Below, piece by piece: positions 26,387-34,380 of a stretch of DNA of 64,000 nucleotides. The translations under genes were made by a program, and so were the position numbers. Source of the DNA: Bacillota bacterium. GTDB taxonomy: Bacteria > Bacillota > Clostridia > Acetivibrionales > JAEZXR01. The number at the start of each line of letters is the position of its first letter. Position 1 is the first letter of the stretch. Location: positions 62,001-126,000 of the forward strand of contig JAEZXR010000045.1 of assembly GCA_023419605.1 (NCBI GenBank), given 5' to 3'. A model generated the notes under the pieces. It searched no databases. It saw only the letters and a program-made list of their open reading frames with translations, and was not told the origin of the DNA.

Positions 26387-26451
26387 ACTTCCGGCACCTT
26401 TTCAGGCTATGGGGCCTAGCTGCGGTAGCCTGAAAAGGCTTTAGCGGAAGT
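26387..26451. repeat. Large hairpin between T-box terminator and tyrS
   Basis: 65-nt imperfect hairpin: ACTTCCG and CTTTTCAGGCTA on the left pair with TAGCCTGAAAAG and CGGAAGT on the right around a GC-rich tip. It is followed by ttatattttagc, a tail also seen after a related element near 52650. It lies inside the tyrS transcript, 65 nt before the start codon. Confidence 0.7.
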
Positions 26452-26515
26452 TATATTTTAGCGATCCCTAAAAAATATTATTCTGGTTTTGTAAAATAAA
26501 AAGGAGTTGATTCAT

Positions 26516-27745
26516 ATGACAAGTGTATTTGATACACTGAAAGAAAGAGGTTACATCCAGCAGGTAACACATGAAGAGCCTGTTAAAGAGTTGCTTGAAA
26601 AGGAAAAAGTTACATTTTATATAGGTTTTGATCCTACGGCGGACAGCCTGCATGTAGGACATTTTCTTCAGTTAATGGTCATGGCCCACATGCAGCGTGC
26701 AGGACACAGACCCATTGCCCTGGTGGGCGGCGGAACTGCAATGATTGGTGACCCCACAGGCAAAACCGATATGAGGAAAATGATGACCCCGGAAGAAATC
26801 CAGCACAATGCAGATGCATTTAAAAATCAGATTTCCAAGTTTATAGATTTTAGTGAAGGCAGAGCTGTTATGGTGGATAATGGTGATTGGCTCCTAAAAT
26901 TGAACTATGTAGAGTTCCTGCGCGACATCGGCGTCCACTTCTCTGTAAACAGAATGCTGACGGCGGAATGCTTTAAGAGTCGCTTTGAAGGAAAAGGCCT
27001 GTCCTTTATTGAATTCAACTACATGCTGATGCAAAGCTATGACTTCCTTGAGCTTTTCAGAAACTATGACTGTAAGATGCAGCTGGGCGGAGACGATCAA
27101 TGGTCCAACATTCTGGGGGGCGTTGACTTGATCAGAAGAGTTGAATCCAAGGATGTATTTGGAATGACCTTTACCCTTCTCACTACCAGTGACGGCAAAA
27201 AAATGGGTAAGACTGAAAATGGAGCTGTGTGGCTGGATGCATCCAAAACCTCTCCCTTTGATTTCTACCAGTACTGGAGAAACACAAATGATAGCGACGT
27301 TGAAAAATGTCTGGCCCTGCTTACCTTCCTGCCTATGGATGAAGTCAGGCGGCTGGGAGCGCTGAAGGATGCGGCCATCAATGAAGCAAAAAGAGTTTTA
27401 GCTCTTGAGGTCACGAAAATCGTTCATGGCGAAGAGGAAGCGCTCAAGGCGCAAAAAGCTGCAGAAGCACTTTTTGGTGGAAAGGGAGACGCAGAAAGTA
27501 TTCCTTCTATAGAAATACCTTCCGCTGAACTCGACATGGGTATCAAGCTTTTGGACCTCCTGGTCAGAGCCGGATTAACCCCTTCCAAGAGCGAAGCGCG
27601 CCGTGCTGTCCAACAGGGTGGCGTCTATATAAATGAAGAAAAAGTATCGGACATTGACAGCACTCTCAACCAAAGTACTGTAAAGGAAGGACAGCTCTTG
27701 CTGCAGAGAGGTAAGAAAAATTTTTGCAGGATCAAAATCATATAA
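26516..27745 (+). CDS. tyrS: Tyrosyl-tRNA synthetase
   Basis: Class I synthetase charging tRNA-Tyr. The 409 residues carry HVGH at 46-49 (HIGH motif), GDPTGKTDMR, KKMGKTENG at about 229-237 (KMSKS equivalent) and a C-terminal S4 RNA-binding domain (about 340-405). The ATG at 26516 follows AAGGAG with a 9-nt spacer. Regulation by the Tyr T-box upstream agrees with the product. Confidence 0.98.
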   Translation: MTSVFDTLKERGYIQQVTHEEPVKELLEKEKVTFYIGFDPTADSLHVGHFLQLMVMAHMQRAGHRPIALVGGGTAMIGDPTGKTDMRKMMTPEEIQHNADAFKNQISKFIDFSEGRAVMVDNGDWLLKLNYVEFLRDIGVHFSVNRMLTAECFKSRFEGKGLSFIEFNYMLMQSYDFLELFRNYDCKMQLGGDDQWSNILGGVDLIRRVESKDVFGMTFTLLTTSDGKKMGKTENGAVWLDASKTSPFDFYQYWRNTNDSDVEKCLALLTFLPMDEVRRLGALKDAAINEAKRVLALEVTKIVHGEEEALKAQKAAEALFGGKGDAESIPSIEIPSAELDMGIKLLDLLVRAGLTPSKSEARRAVQQGGVYINEEKVSDIDSTLNQSTVKEGQLLLQRGKKNFCRIKII

Positions 27746-27750
27746 TGCAT

Positions 27751-27780
27751 AAAAAAGGTCTCGAAACCGAGACCTTTTTT
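27751..27780. terminator. Bidirectional terminator between tyrS and the DUF4397 gene
   Basis: AAAAAAGGTCTCG, loop AAAC, CGAGACCTTTTTT: a 13-bp perfect stem with A/T tracts on both sides. The last bases overlap the stop codon of the minus-strand gene. Confidence 0.93.
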
Positions 27781-28417
27781 ATACACTAATATAGGAACTC
27801 CCATCCAAAGCGATTAGTACCTGCAGTGGAGGATTCCCTCTCAAGAGACCTACAGCATATACAGTATAAGCCCTACCCGGTGTCAAATATATATTGGGTA
27901 CATATAGGGCTATATCCTCAGTTTCTGTGGGCCTTGCCTCCAATGTATATGTTCCCGGATCCAACGGAACGTGGTTGGTTATCCCTCGATATCCAACATT
28001 TCTGAATATCCTGGTTCCATCGGGTAAAGTTATGTCCACATTGGGCGTATCCGGTGAAAGGTGTACAAATCGAACAAAAGCCTTACCGGGATCTAATTGC
28101 AGGCTCGGATCCGGAATCGTAAATAATTCGATATTTGCCAAAGGATTTATCGCTGCTATCGTCAGAATTCTTCTCCCGGGGATCATAATGCGGGTACTAA
28201 TAATAGGGTTTGATGTTTGTCCCGCCGGGAAAACAGTAATTCCATATTGTCCTTCCGGCAGTCGCTGATATTCGGTAAATCCCCTATAAGCAAGTCCTCT
28301 GGCAATTACATTTCCATTTGCATAAATATCTACAGGAGGTGCATCCGGGGAAGCATGTAATATTCTGATATAGGATACTTCCGGGTCTGCCCTGTAAAAA
28401 GGGTAATCATAAAACAT
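27779..28417 (-). CDS. DUF4397 domain protein
   Basis: The 212-residue protein consists of two copies of a beta-sandwich-like unit (about 15-100 and 108-200), with HASPDAPPVDIYANG in the first and HLSPDTPNVDITLPDG in the second, the hallmark of DUF4397. It has no signal peptide and begins MFYDYPFYRADPEV. Members in spore formers are often extracellular or spore associated, but function is unknown. GAGGTG lies 7 nt before the ATG; the gene is monocistronic and convergent with tyrS. Confidence 0.88.
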   Translation of the reverse strand: MFYDYPFYRADPEVSYIRILHASPDAPPVDIYANGNVIARGLAYRGFTEYQRLPEGQYGITVFPAGQTSNPIISTRIMIPGRRILTIAAINPLANIELFTIPDPSLQLDPGKAFVRFVHLSPDTPNVDITLPDGTRIFRNVGYRGITNHVPLDPGTYTLEARPTETEDIALYVPNIYLTPGRAYTVYAVGLLRGNPPLQVLIALDGSSYISV

Positions 28418-28584
28418 GAAAAAACACCTCGATCCATTATACTATTACATGATATGAAGAAAGCGAAGGAAAAGTTCACATAATATCGCAAACTGCCGCC
28501 GCACTATTGGCCTGTAGAGTATTTTTACCGAATCCACGGTAACAACTTCACCCTTTACTGACTATAATGAATAGGGGTGATTTT

Positions 28585-30084
28585 ATGTTCGAACATAATA
28601 AAAAACAGTACATATTCAAATTATCTAACGGCAGAACTATAAACATTTTCTACAAGGAAAATTCCGGTATATACATAAGTACTTTAAACAAAAGAAACCT
28701 CTGGACAGAAGCAGCGCCGCTGGTAAAAGATACTATGCCCGGCTTCAGTGCCGATATGGACAAAACCGACAATATATACATAGCCTTCCAGGACCGGCAC
28801 GGCAACATAGTAAGAGGCAGCTACAGCGGTGATAATTGGAACGTCAAGACCGTATTGAATAGTAAAAACCCATCTTCCTATGACAAGTATCTCTATACTC
28901 TGTGCATCGAAGACAAAGTATTCTACTTCTACGTCCTTGAATATTCCGGTAACAAACTCCTTTCTTACCAGGTTCAAAGCAATAACGGCAGTTTGTCAAC
29001 ACCCAAAGTAATTGACTATGTCACAAGTAGCGCCATTCCCTTTACTGTCATCCATAAACCTCAAAACGAGCTTTACATATTTTATAAATCAAATGATAAA
29101 AAAACCCCCTTACTTGGTTTCAAGAGCTACAGCTTCGATAAGGATCAGTGGGGGGATTTTAAAAGTATATCCAATGAAACAGAAGAGGGAAATATCATCG
29201 CAACCATTTCCGATTCTGACGGCAACCTACATCTTCTGTGGCAGAAAAAACATCTGGAGAAATTTGAACTGGTTTATAATTGCCTGCACCCAGGTTCGGA
29301 GGTTTGGGCAAATGAAAAAATACTGGCTTCTTCTCCACAACCGTTTTACAATTCATCCTTTGTCCAGGTAAATGATCTTCTTCTATGTTATTGGCTAAAG
29401 GAAAATTCCATTTATTATGCTACCACCAGTGACAAAGGGGGATTCTGGAGCAAGCAGGATAAATATGGATTTTACGAAACAAAGCCCATCTATTGTATAA
29501 AATATAAGCAAAACACAAAAAGCACTTCCACTCTTCCTTACCTCTGGACTCTTCCAGGAAACTTCGTTGGGGGCTACAAGCTGGCTTTCCTAAACGATTC
29601 GGGCCTGAAGGCGGGTGCACCTGATATGGAGGAGGTTCGCACAACATTTTCCGAAACATTGAAACTTCTCGCAAAAGACATGGAAGAGTTAAAACAGTCT
29701 GTGGAGGACTTAAAAAATCATTTGCAGGAATTGGACATAAAGCAGGAGCAAAATGATATGGAACTATCCAAGATCAGCATTAAAACCAGCCTTCTTGATA
29801 ACGAAATGTCCAAAATTAAAACCCGCATGGAATCTTCTTTAGAAGTGAAAGGAACAAAAACAACATCGCTAAAGGGCTCTGCTGCGGAAATTATACATCC
29901 CCAGCAAAGTACTGCAAATTTTTCCTTTGAGACAGCTCCGGATCCTATGCCCACGGTTTCTGGTCCCAAGTCCAATATGAATGGATCCGTAAGTACGAAA
30001 ACCAGCGGGAAAACTCCAGTCATGCCCGGTGCCGGCTTCGCAAGCATCACTCCTGAATTTCTTCAAGGTCTCTCCAAACGATAA
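28585..30084 (+). CDS. Unrecognised beta-rich/coiled-coil protein
   Basis: I do not recognise a family. The 499 residues split into a soluble beta-rich part (about 1-340) with recurring aromatic and Gly/Asn/Asp turns resembling propeller-like repeats (for example YIAFQDRHGNIVRGSY and SDSDGNLHLLWQKK). A coiled coil follows (about 355-425), then a disordered Ser/Thr/Pro-rich tail ending ITPEFLQGLSKR. No signal peptide or membrane segment. I start at the ATG at 28585 with AGGGGTG upstream; an ATG at 28567 lacks a site. The gene lies next to CotF-like genes, so a spore-surface role is possible. Confidence 0.8.
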   Translation: MFEHNKKQYIFKLSNGRTINIFYKENSGIYISTLNKRNLWTEAAPLVKDTMPGFSADMDKTDNIYIAFQDRHGNIVRGSYSGDNWNVKTVLNSKNPSSYDKYLYTLCIEDKVFYFYVLEYSGNKLLSYQVQSNNGSLSTPKVIDYVTSSAIPFTVIHKPQNELYIFYKSNDKKTPLLGFKSYSFDKDQWGDFKSISNETEEGNIIATISDSDGNLHLLWQKKHLEKFELVYNCLHPGSEVWANEKILASSPQPFYNSSFVQVNDLLLCYWLKENSIYYATTSDKGGFWSKQDKYGFYETKPIYCIKYKQNTKSTSTLPYLWTLPGNFVGGYKLAFLNDSGLKAGAPDMEEVRTTFSETLKLLAKDMEELKQSVEDLKNHLQELDIKQEQNDMELSKISIKTSLLDNEMSKIKTRMESSLEVKGTKTTSLKGSAAEIIHPQQSTANFSFETAPDPMPTVSGPKSNMNGSVSTKTSGKTPVMPGAGFASITPEFLQGLSKR

Positions 30085-30085
30085 G

Positions 30086-30121
30086 AAAAACCACCTGGAT
30101 AAAATAATCCAGGTGGTTTTT
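30086..30121 (+). terminator. Terminator after the beta-rich/coiled-coil gene
   Basis: Perfect stem AAAAACCACCTGGAT/ATCCAGGTGGTTTTT with a 6-nt loop, ending in a T-run, 1 nt after the stop codon. Confidence 0.92.
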
Positions 30122-30216
30122 CTGCTTTATCAAAAAATTATGTAATGTTTTTCCAGAATTTACATTACATTCTCTGGCATGAATTCAAAAATTAACACGG
30201 TTATTTTCCTTCAAAA

Positions 30217-30244
30217 ATATCAAACTATATATGTAGTTTGATAT
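30217..30244 (+). promoter_or_regulatory. Perfect 11-bp inverted repeat just before the CotF-like gene pair
   Basis: ATATCAAACTA and TAGTTTGATAT around a 6-nt TATATG loop. The repeat ends 2-3 nt before the AAAGGAGGG ribosome binding site. It could be a protein operator or a 5' mRNA-stabilising hairpin. Confidence 0.6.
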
Positions 30245-30260
30245 TAAAGGAGGGACTAAA

Positions 30261-30491
30261 ATGCCAAATACAAATACTCAGCCGGCCATGATTGCCAGCA
30301 AAAACCTTACAATGCTGGAAGACCAGCTAAACTATGAGGCTCTTTGCAACAAGAAAATGTCTTTATACTCTACCTATTGCCAGGATCAGAATTTGAAGGA
30401 TGTATGCCATAAGGCCGCACAAATGCACAAACAGCACTTTGACCAGTTGCTGAACTACTTGAACTCCCACAACAAGCCCGAACAGCAGTAA
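30261..30491 (+). CDS. CotF-like small spore coat protein
   Basis: A 76-residue, mostly helical protein with MLEDQLNYEALCNKKMSLYS and CHKAAQMHKQHFDQLLNYLN, resembling one helical hairpin of the Coat_F/ferritin-like families. It is probably a coat-associated protein. Both it and the next gene have AGGAGG-type sites and are 30 nt apart, so they form one unit. The assignment rests on pattern and neighbour, not on a full domain. Confidence 0.65.
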   Translation: MPNTNTQPAMIASKNLTMLEDQLNYEALCNKKMSLYSTYCQDQNLKDVCHKAAQMHKQHFDQLLNYLNSHNKPEQQ

Positions 30492-30521
30492 TTAATAAAG
30501 TAGAAAAAGGAGGGACTTATA

Positions 30522-30803
30522 GTGACTCATAACAATGCAAATTTATCTGAAAAGGAACTGTTAAACGATGCTTTAGCAACAGAAAAGCAGCTTTTGCACG
30601 TTTACAGCACTTATATAGCCGAATCAACCTGCCCTAACCTCAGGAACGAGCTGAACCGGATCATCGGCGAAACACAGCAGACACAATTTGAATTATATCA
30701 GGCTATGGAAAAAAAGGGATGGTACCCTACACAGAAAGCCCAGCTCCAGGAAGTACAGCAGGCATTACAGAAATTCCAGCAGATGAAAAACGAGCTTCAA
30801 TAA
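30522..30803 (+). CDS. CotF family spore coat protein
   Basis: 93 residues starting at a GTG with AGGAGG 8 nt upstream. ELLNDALATEKQLLHVYSTY and a second helix pair with QTQFELYQAMEKKGWYPTQK match the Coat_F (PF07875) pattern, including the KGWY step near the C-terminus. B. subtilis CotF is a spore coat component. It is partner of the upstream helical protein and ends before a terminator. Confidence 0.82.
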   Translation: MTHNNANLSEKELLNDALATEKQLLHVYSTYIAESTCPNLRNELNRIIGETQQTQFELYQAMEKKGWYPTQKAQLQEVQQALQKFQQMKNELQ

Positions 30804-30818
30804 ATATACACTGAAAGA

Positions 30819-30843
30819 AGGGCGGCTTTGACCGTCCTTTTTT
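30819..30843 (+). terminator. Terminator of the CotF-like gene pair
   Basis: Stem AGGGCGG/CCGTCCT (one G-U pair) with a 6-nt loop followed by six Ts, 15 nt after the stop. Confidence 0.85.
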
Positions 30844-30847
30844 AGTG

Positions 30848-31006
30848 CCTATAGGAAATTATTCTTTTAGATTTCCTATACATGGGGATTGCAAAGGAGA
30901 CTTGCCTTTGCAGGTGTAAGGAGGATGCTCGGGAGTATAGCTCTGTAGAAGGGAACTATAGGATTCCCTTGCCGAGAATAAGATGTATTAACATCTTGTT
31001 TCTTTT
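30848..31006 (+). ncRNA. Unidentified structured RNA ending in a terminator
   Basis: Successive perfect stems: TATAGGAAAT (30850) with ATTTCCTATA (30871); GCAAAGG (30891) with CCTTTGC (30905); CTCGG (30928) with CCGAG (30972), enclosing AAGGGAA (30949)/TTCCCTT (30964). It ends with AAGATGT/ACATCTT at 30980-30997 and the tract GTTTCTTTT. No open frame fits. It could be a stand-alone small RNA or a terminating leader for the exporter genes at 31113. I could not match it to a riboswitch class I know. Confidence 0.6.
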
Positions 31007-31112
31007 CATATGAATTTAAATCATGTAGACAAAAACCTGAAACATTCAGTAAAATATTTGATATAATAGGGACATTACGATTATAAATCTATTAATTTTA
31101 CTGGAGCTGAAC

Positions 31113-31868
31113 ATGAGAACAAAGGAACTTGTTGAAGTAGCCTTAAAAACAGGAGAGATTTTGTTATGCAATGGAGCTGAGGTTTATAGGGTTGAGGAAA
31201 CAATAACCCGTGTATTTAGCAGCTATGGCAAGGATTGTGAAGTGTTTGTACTATTAAGCGGCATCTTTATAACCGCCCGCGAAGAAGACGGAAATGATAT
31301 CACGCTTGTAAAACGAATTAAAGGTCACACTTTTAATTTAAAGAAAATTGAGTTGGTAAATTCCTTTTCCAGAGACCTGGTTACAGAACCCCTGGACTAC
31401 CGGAGTGCCATGGAAGCCTTGGATGCGATTCAACAGGCAGCTACGTATAGCTTTAAAACAAAAGTTCTTTGTTCGGGAGCCACGGCTTTTGTATATGCAC
31501 TTCTCTTTAACGGGAGCATTTGGGAAGCTATAGCCGCTCTGTTTATCAGTATTTTGGTTTTTTTAGTGAAGACAAGAATCTCCAAAACCGGATTTTTTCA
31601 GTTTTTTGAATTTTTTGTTTCGGGTATATTGGTCGGACTTCTCTCCTTCCTGGCTACCAAGGCATTTCCATTTATGGACATCGGTAAGATTATCATAGGA
31701 GCGGTTATGATTCTAGTACCTGGTGTAGCCATTACAACAGGAATCAAGGATGCACTCTATGGCGATATCGTATCCAGTCTTTACAGAATCTCTGAGGCCA
31801 TCTTTATTGCTGTTGCCGTTGGCTCGGGCGTTGGAATTATATTATCAATAGGATTGAGGTATTTATGA
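31113..31868 (+). CDS. ThrE-type threonine/serine exporter, N-terminal subunit
   Basis: First half of a split ThrE exporter. The 251 residues have an N-terminal cytoplasmic helical domain (TGEILLCNGAEVYRVEETI) and five hydrophobic segments from about 120 on, with PGVAITTGIKDALYGD typical of PF06738. The next gene supplies the ThrE_2 half. GGAG lies 6 nt before the ATG. A TATAAT at 31062-31067 with a weak -35 may be the promoter. Confidence 0.9.
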   Translation: MRTKELVEVALKTGEILLCNGAEVYRVEETITRVFSSYGKDCEVFVLLSGIFITAREEDGNDITLVKRIKGHTFNLKKIELVNSFSRDLVTEPLDYRSAMEALDAIQQAATYSFKTKVLCSGATAFVYALLFNGSIWEAIAALFISILVFLVKTRISKTGFFQFFEFFVSGILVGLLSFLATKAFPFMDIGKIIIGAVMILVPGVAITTGIKDALYGDIVSSLYRISEAIFIAVAVGSGVGIILSIGLRYL

Positions 31869-32302
31869 GGGAATTGATTCTTGCTTTTTTTGGCAGCCTT
31901 TGCCCTGCCATACTTTTTAATGTTAAAAAGGAAAGATTTTTCTGGGTCGGTCTATCCGGTGCCATTGGATGGGCGGCCTTTACAGGGTTGGGTGTCATTA
32001 CGGGACAAGTCGTCCTCCCTACCTTCGTCGGAGCGCTTTTTGTTGGGCTCTACAGTGAAACAATGGCCAGGATCATTAAAACACCTGCTCTGGTTTTTTC
32101 CGTATCAGGAATTTTTCCCTTAGTACCAGGTCTCGGGGCTTACCAAACCGTTCGCTTTATGGTTGACGGCAAACTGCCGGATGCTGCCAGCAAAGGGATT
32201 GAAACTGTAGCCAGTGCGGGAGCTATTGCACTGGGAATCATGTTTATGTCTGCGCTTTTCAAAGTAGTAAAGAGGTTGAAAAATCCAGGCCTCCCCCATT
32301 AA
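31865..32302 (+). CDS. ThrE-type threonine/serine exporter, C-terminal subunit
   Basis: Second half of the split exporter (PF12821, ThrE_2). The 145 residues hold four to five hydrophobic segments and PALVFSVSGIFPLVPGLGAY, the conserved motif of this family. The ATG overlaps the previous stop codon by 4 nt, indicating strict coupling and complex formation. Confidence 0.9.
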   Translation: MRELILAFFGSLCPAILFNVKKERFFWVGLSGAIGWAAFTGLGVITGQVVLPTFVGALFVGLYSETMARIIKTPALVFSVSGIFPLVPGLGAYQTVRFMVDGKLPDAASKGIETVASAGAIALGIMFMSALFKVVKRLKNPGLPH

Positions 32303-32350
32303 CCCTTCGTTTTGGTACAAATTTTTGAAAATGAAAAATAAGTAAATAAG

Positions 32351-32395
32351 AAAAAGCAGGCTAGTTCTGCCGAACTTCAGAACTGTCTGCTTTTT
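32351..32395. terminator. Bidirectional terminator between the thrE pair and the ECF gene
   Basis: AAAAAGCAG plus AGTTCTG pair with CAGAACT plus CTGCTTTTT, giving an interrupted stem flanked by A and T tracts; it serves both convergent units. Confidence 0.88.
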
Positions 32396-32431
32396 ACGTT
32401 TTTCCTTCACCTTTAGACTAAGGAGCAATCG

Positions 32432-33016
32432 TTATTTTCTTATTTTCTTCACCGCTATGACTAAGGGAACTGTGATAATCACAGCCACAAAGGCTTCAGC
32501 GATACCGTTGGTGGCCGCAATGCTATAGATCGCCCAAGCTACGCCCTTCGGATCAATATTTCTGACCTCCGCATACTTTTGTGCATACAAAACAAAGATC
32601 ATGGTCAGCACACCGAATGTATTGGTTAAGGATCCGATCGCGGCTCCAACACCTACTTTTAAAGTCTCCGATTTGCCAAGCATAAATCGATAGGCATAAT
32701 AGGAAGTAATACCGATCAAAACTCTGGGTACAATTGCAACCAGTGGATTTAGAAATGCAAATTGAAGCACCGAGGGCGCAAGTATGTTCTGATACATGCT
32801 GAATAAACCAAAGATCAGACCGATGAATGCACCTACGATGGGTCCCTCCAGAATTGCACCGATGATTACCGGTAGATGCAGAATGGTAGCTTTTGCGATG
32901 GGCAAGGGAATAAACCCGTAACCCGAAAGCCCCAAAATCACTGAAATAGCAGAAAGCATGCCTACAATGACAATCTGCCGAGTGCCAAGCTTCTTGGCTG
33001 TAACGTTGTTCGCCAT
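32432..33016 (-). CDS. ECF transporter S component (substrate not assigned)
   Basis: Substrate-specific membrane subunit of an ECF vitamin transporter. The 194 residues have about six hydrophobic segments, with ILHLPVIIGAILEGPIVGAF and LNPLVAIVPRVLIGI, a pattern shared with pantothenate-type (PanT-like) and related PF12822 proteins. Without a recognisable riboswitch the substrate stays open. A possible promoter (TTTACT, 17 nt, TTATAT) lies about 60-95 nt upstream. Confidence 0.85.
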   Translation of the reverse strand: MANNVTAKKLGTRQIVIVGMLSAISVILGLSGYGFIPLPIAKATILHLPVIIGAILEGPIVGAFIGLIFGLFSMYQNILAPSVLQFAFLNPLVAIVPRVLIGITSYYAYRFMLGKSETLKVGVGAAIGSLTNTFGVLTMIFVLYAQKYAEVRNIDPKGVAWAIYSIAATNGIAEAFVAVIITVPLVIAVKKIRK

Positions 33017-33310
33017 AAAAACTAACCTCCGTTCTTATTCCGTAATGGATATAAGTCGTAACATCCCCTATATAAAATAATACACTGCGACGAGTAAAAC
33101 TATTCACATGTCGCTGTCTGGGTTCGGTTTCACAAGGAATACCGACTTAAAATAATGATACCACATATTTCCGTAAAAATCCATACAATAAACAAGTAAT
33201 TAGGATTGTTTTTTCGCAGCTAAGACCGCCAACAATCAGGCCACAGCCTCTGTCCCCCAATTTCCAGCAACCCATTCTCAATTTTCAATTCTCAATTCAC
33301 CATTTATGGA

Positions 33311-33403
33311 TAACGAACTTTAAAGTTGAATTTACTCCACAGAAAACCATCCTAACTGCCGGATGTTTTTCTGCTCCGATTTATTTAGGTTTAAAGTTCG
33401 TTA
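33311..33403. repeat. Inverted-repeat element after sfsA with nested terminator-like hairpin
   Basis: Perfect 14-bp arms TAACGAACTTTAAA (33311-33324) and TTTAAAGTTCGTTA (33390-33403) enclose an inner hairpin, AGAAAA-CATCC (33341) with GGATG-TTTTTCT (33361). The right arm ends 1 nt before the sfsA stop. The left side is preceded by tandem TTCTCAATT copies (33273-33297). The inner hairpin can terminate sfsA. The remaining gap (33017-33310) shows only small hairpins. Confidence 0.7.
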
Positions 33404-33404
33404 C

Positions 33405-34091
33405 CTATAATCTGACCTCTACCTTTTCCCCGATGACAATCTCATCTTCCGTCACAACTGCGTCATAAGCAATGACAGTAACGCCCTTTTCATTGGCGAT
33501 GCGTAAAGCTTCTGCAAAATCCGGGTCTCTGTGAACATAGGATGTGAAATACCGGATACCTTTCATCTGAACCAGAAAAAGGATATATCCCTCATACCCC
33601 TGCTCCACTGCCTTTATCATCTCATATACGTGCCGGGTTCCCCGCTCTGTGGGAGCATCCGGGAACATCGCAACCCCATTCACCTCAAGGGTTGCACCCT
33701 TAACTTCAATAAATCCCTTACGGTTTTCTCCTTCAAAATACAGGTCAAATCTTGAATTTTCAAACCCAATCTCCCTTTTCACCCTTGCTGCGTCTGAAAA
33801 TTCCTTCAACTGTTTGTTTTTAATCGCCTCATAAACCACCGCATTGGGAACCTGTGAGTCAATATTGATCAGTGTATCCCCTTTATACCCCGCAATTAAC
33901 GAATATCGGGTTTTTCGCTCCTTATTGCAGGAATCTTCCAGCACTACAGGCGTCCCTTCTACTAAAATCTCCCTACAGCGGCCGGTGTTTTTGACATGCA
34001 CGATCTCTTCCTTACCTTCAAGCAGTACATGGGCAATAAATCTGTTAGGGCGCCTTAAAAAAATTGCTTTTTGAACCGATCTGTATTTCAT
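33405..34091 (-). CDS. sfsA: SfsA family protein
   Basis: The 228-residue protein has the SfsA landmarks: FLRRPNRFIAHVLLEG near the N-terminus, VKNTGRCREILVEGTPV, RFDLYFEG and IEVKGATLEVNGVAMFPDAP, then GTRHVYEMIKAVEQG. The fold combines an OB-like part with a nuclease-like core; in E. coli it was found as a maltose-metabolism stimulator and binds DNA, and its exact role is uncertain. Monocistronic by spacing. Confidence 0.95.
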   Translation of the reverse strand: MKYRSVQKAIFLRRPNRFIAHVLLEGKEEIVHVKNTGRCREILVEGTPVVLEDSCNKERKTRYSLIAGYKGDTLINIDSQVPNAVVYEAIKNKQLKEFSDAARVKREIGFENSRFDLYFEGENRKGFIEVKGATLEVNGVAMFPDAPTERGTRHVYEMIKAVEQGYEGYILFLVQMKGIRYFTSYVHRDPDFAEALRIANEKGVTVIAYDAVVTEDEIVIGEKVEVRL

Positions 34092-34159
34092 TCCTTTCCC
34101 CCATTTCTATTTCAATATATTTTACCACCAAAACAATGCTTTCAATTATTAATTTTATG

Positions 34160-34188
34160 TAGACATTTTAAACTGCTTTCTGTATAAT
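34160..34188 (+). promoter_or_regulatory. Promoter of the THF riboswitch-folT unit
   Basis: TAGACA at 34160-34165 and TATAAT at 34183-34188 with a 17-nt spacer, directly before the riboswitch. Confidence 0.75.
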
Positions 34189-34213
34189 AAGACCTAACCA
34201 AAAAGTATCATTT

Positions 34214-34318
34214 TGGCAGAGTAGGTTTATGTGCGTTAAGTGCTGGCTGGACGGGAAGTTGCCACCAGACGAAAAACCCTTTGGGGTTTGCGGTACATAT
34301 TCCGCATTCCGCTGCCAC
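34214..34318 (+). ncRNA. Tetrahydrofolate (THF) riboswitch
   Basis: Shows the class signature GGCAGAGTAG at the 5' side, GTGCGTTAAGTG in the core, an internal stem-loop (CTGG/CCAG and a small AAACCC/GGGTTT hairpin), then GCGGTACAT...CCGCATTCCGCTGCC closing P1. It binds reduced folates. The next gene encodes a folate transporter, as expected for this class. Confidence 0.93.
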
Positions 34319-34331
34319 ACAAGGAGCTTTC

Positions 34332-34372
34332 TCTCTTTATGTGGCGTTTTATTGCCGTTTAAAGAGAGGAGG
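34332..34372 (+). promoter_or_regulatory. Ribosome-binding-site-proximal hairpin of the THF switch
   Basis: CTCTCTTTA and TAAAGAGAG form a 9-bp stem that ends against the GGAGG site of folT. There is no T-run, so the switch probably controls translation initiation by masking or exposing this site. Confidence 0.6.
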
Positions 34373-34380
34373 TGTTTTCT

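Noticed and set aside
28550..28584. TATAAT at 28562 as promoter for the 499-residue protein
   Set aside because: No acceptable -35 at the right distance and the leader would be only about a dozen bases; too weak to list as a feature.
32553..33107. Cys/His-rich frame opposite or offset to the ECF S-component
   Set aside because: Alternate frame of the membrane protein gene; composition reflects the frame shift of hydrophobic codons.
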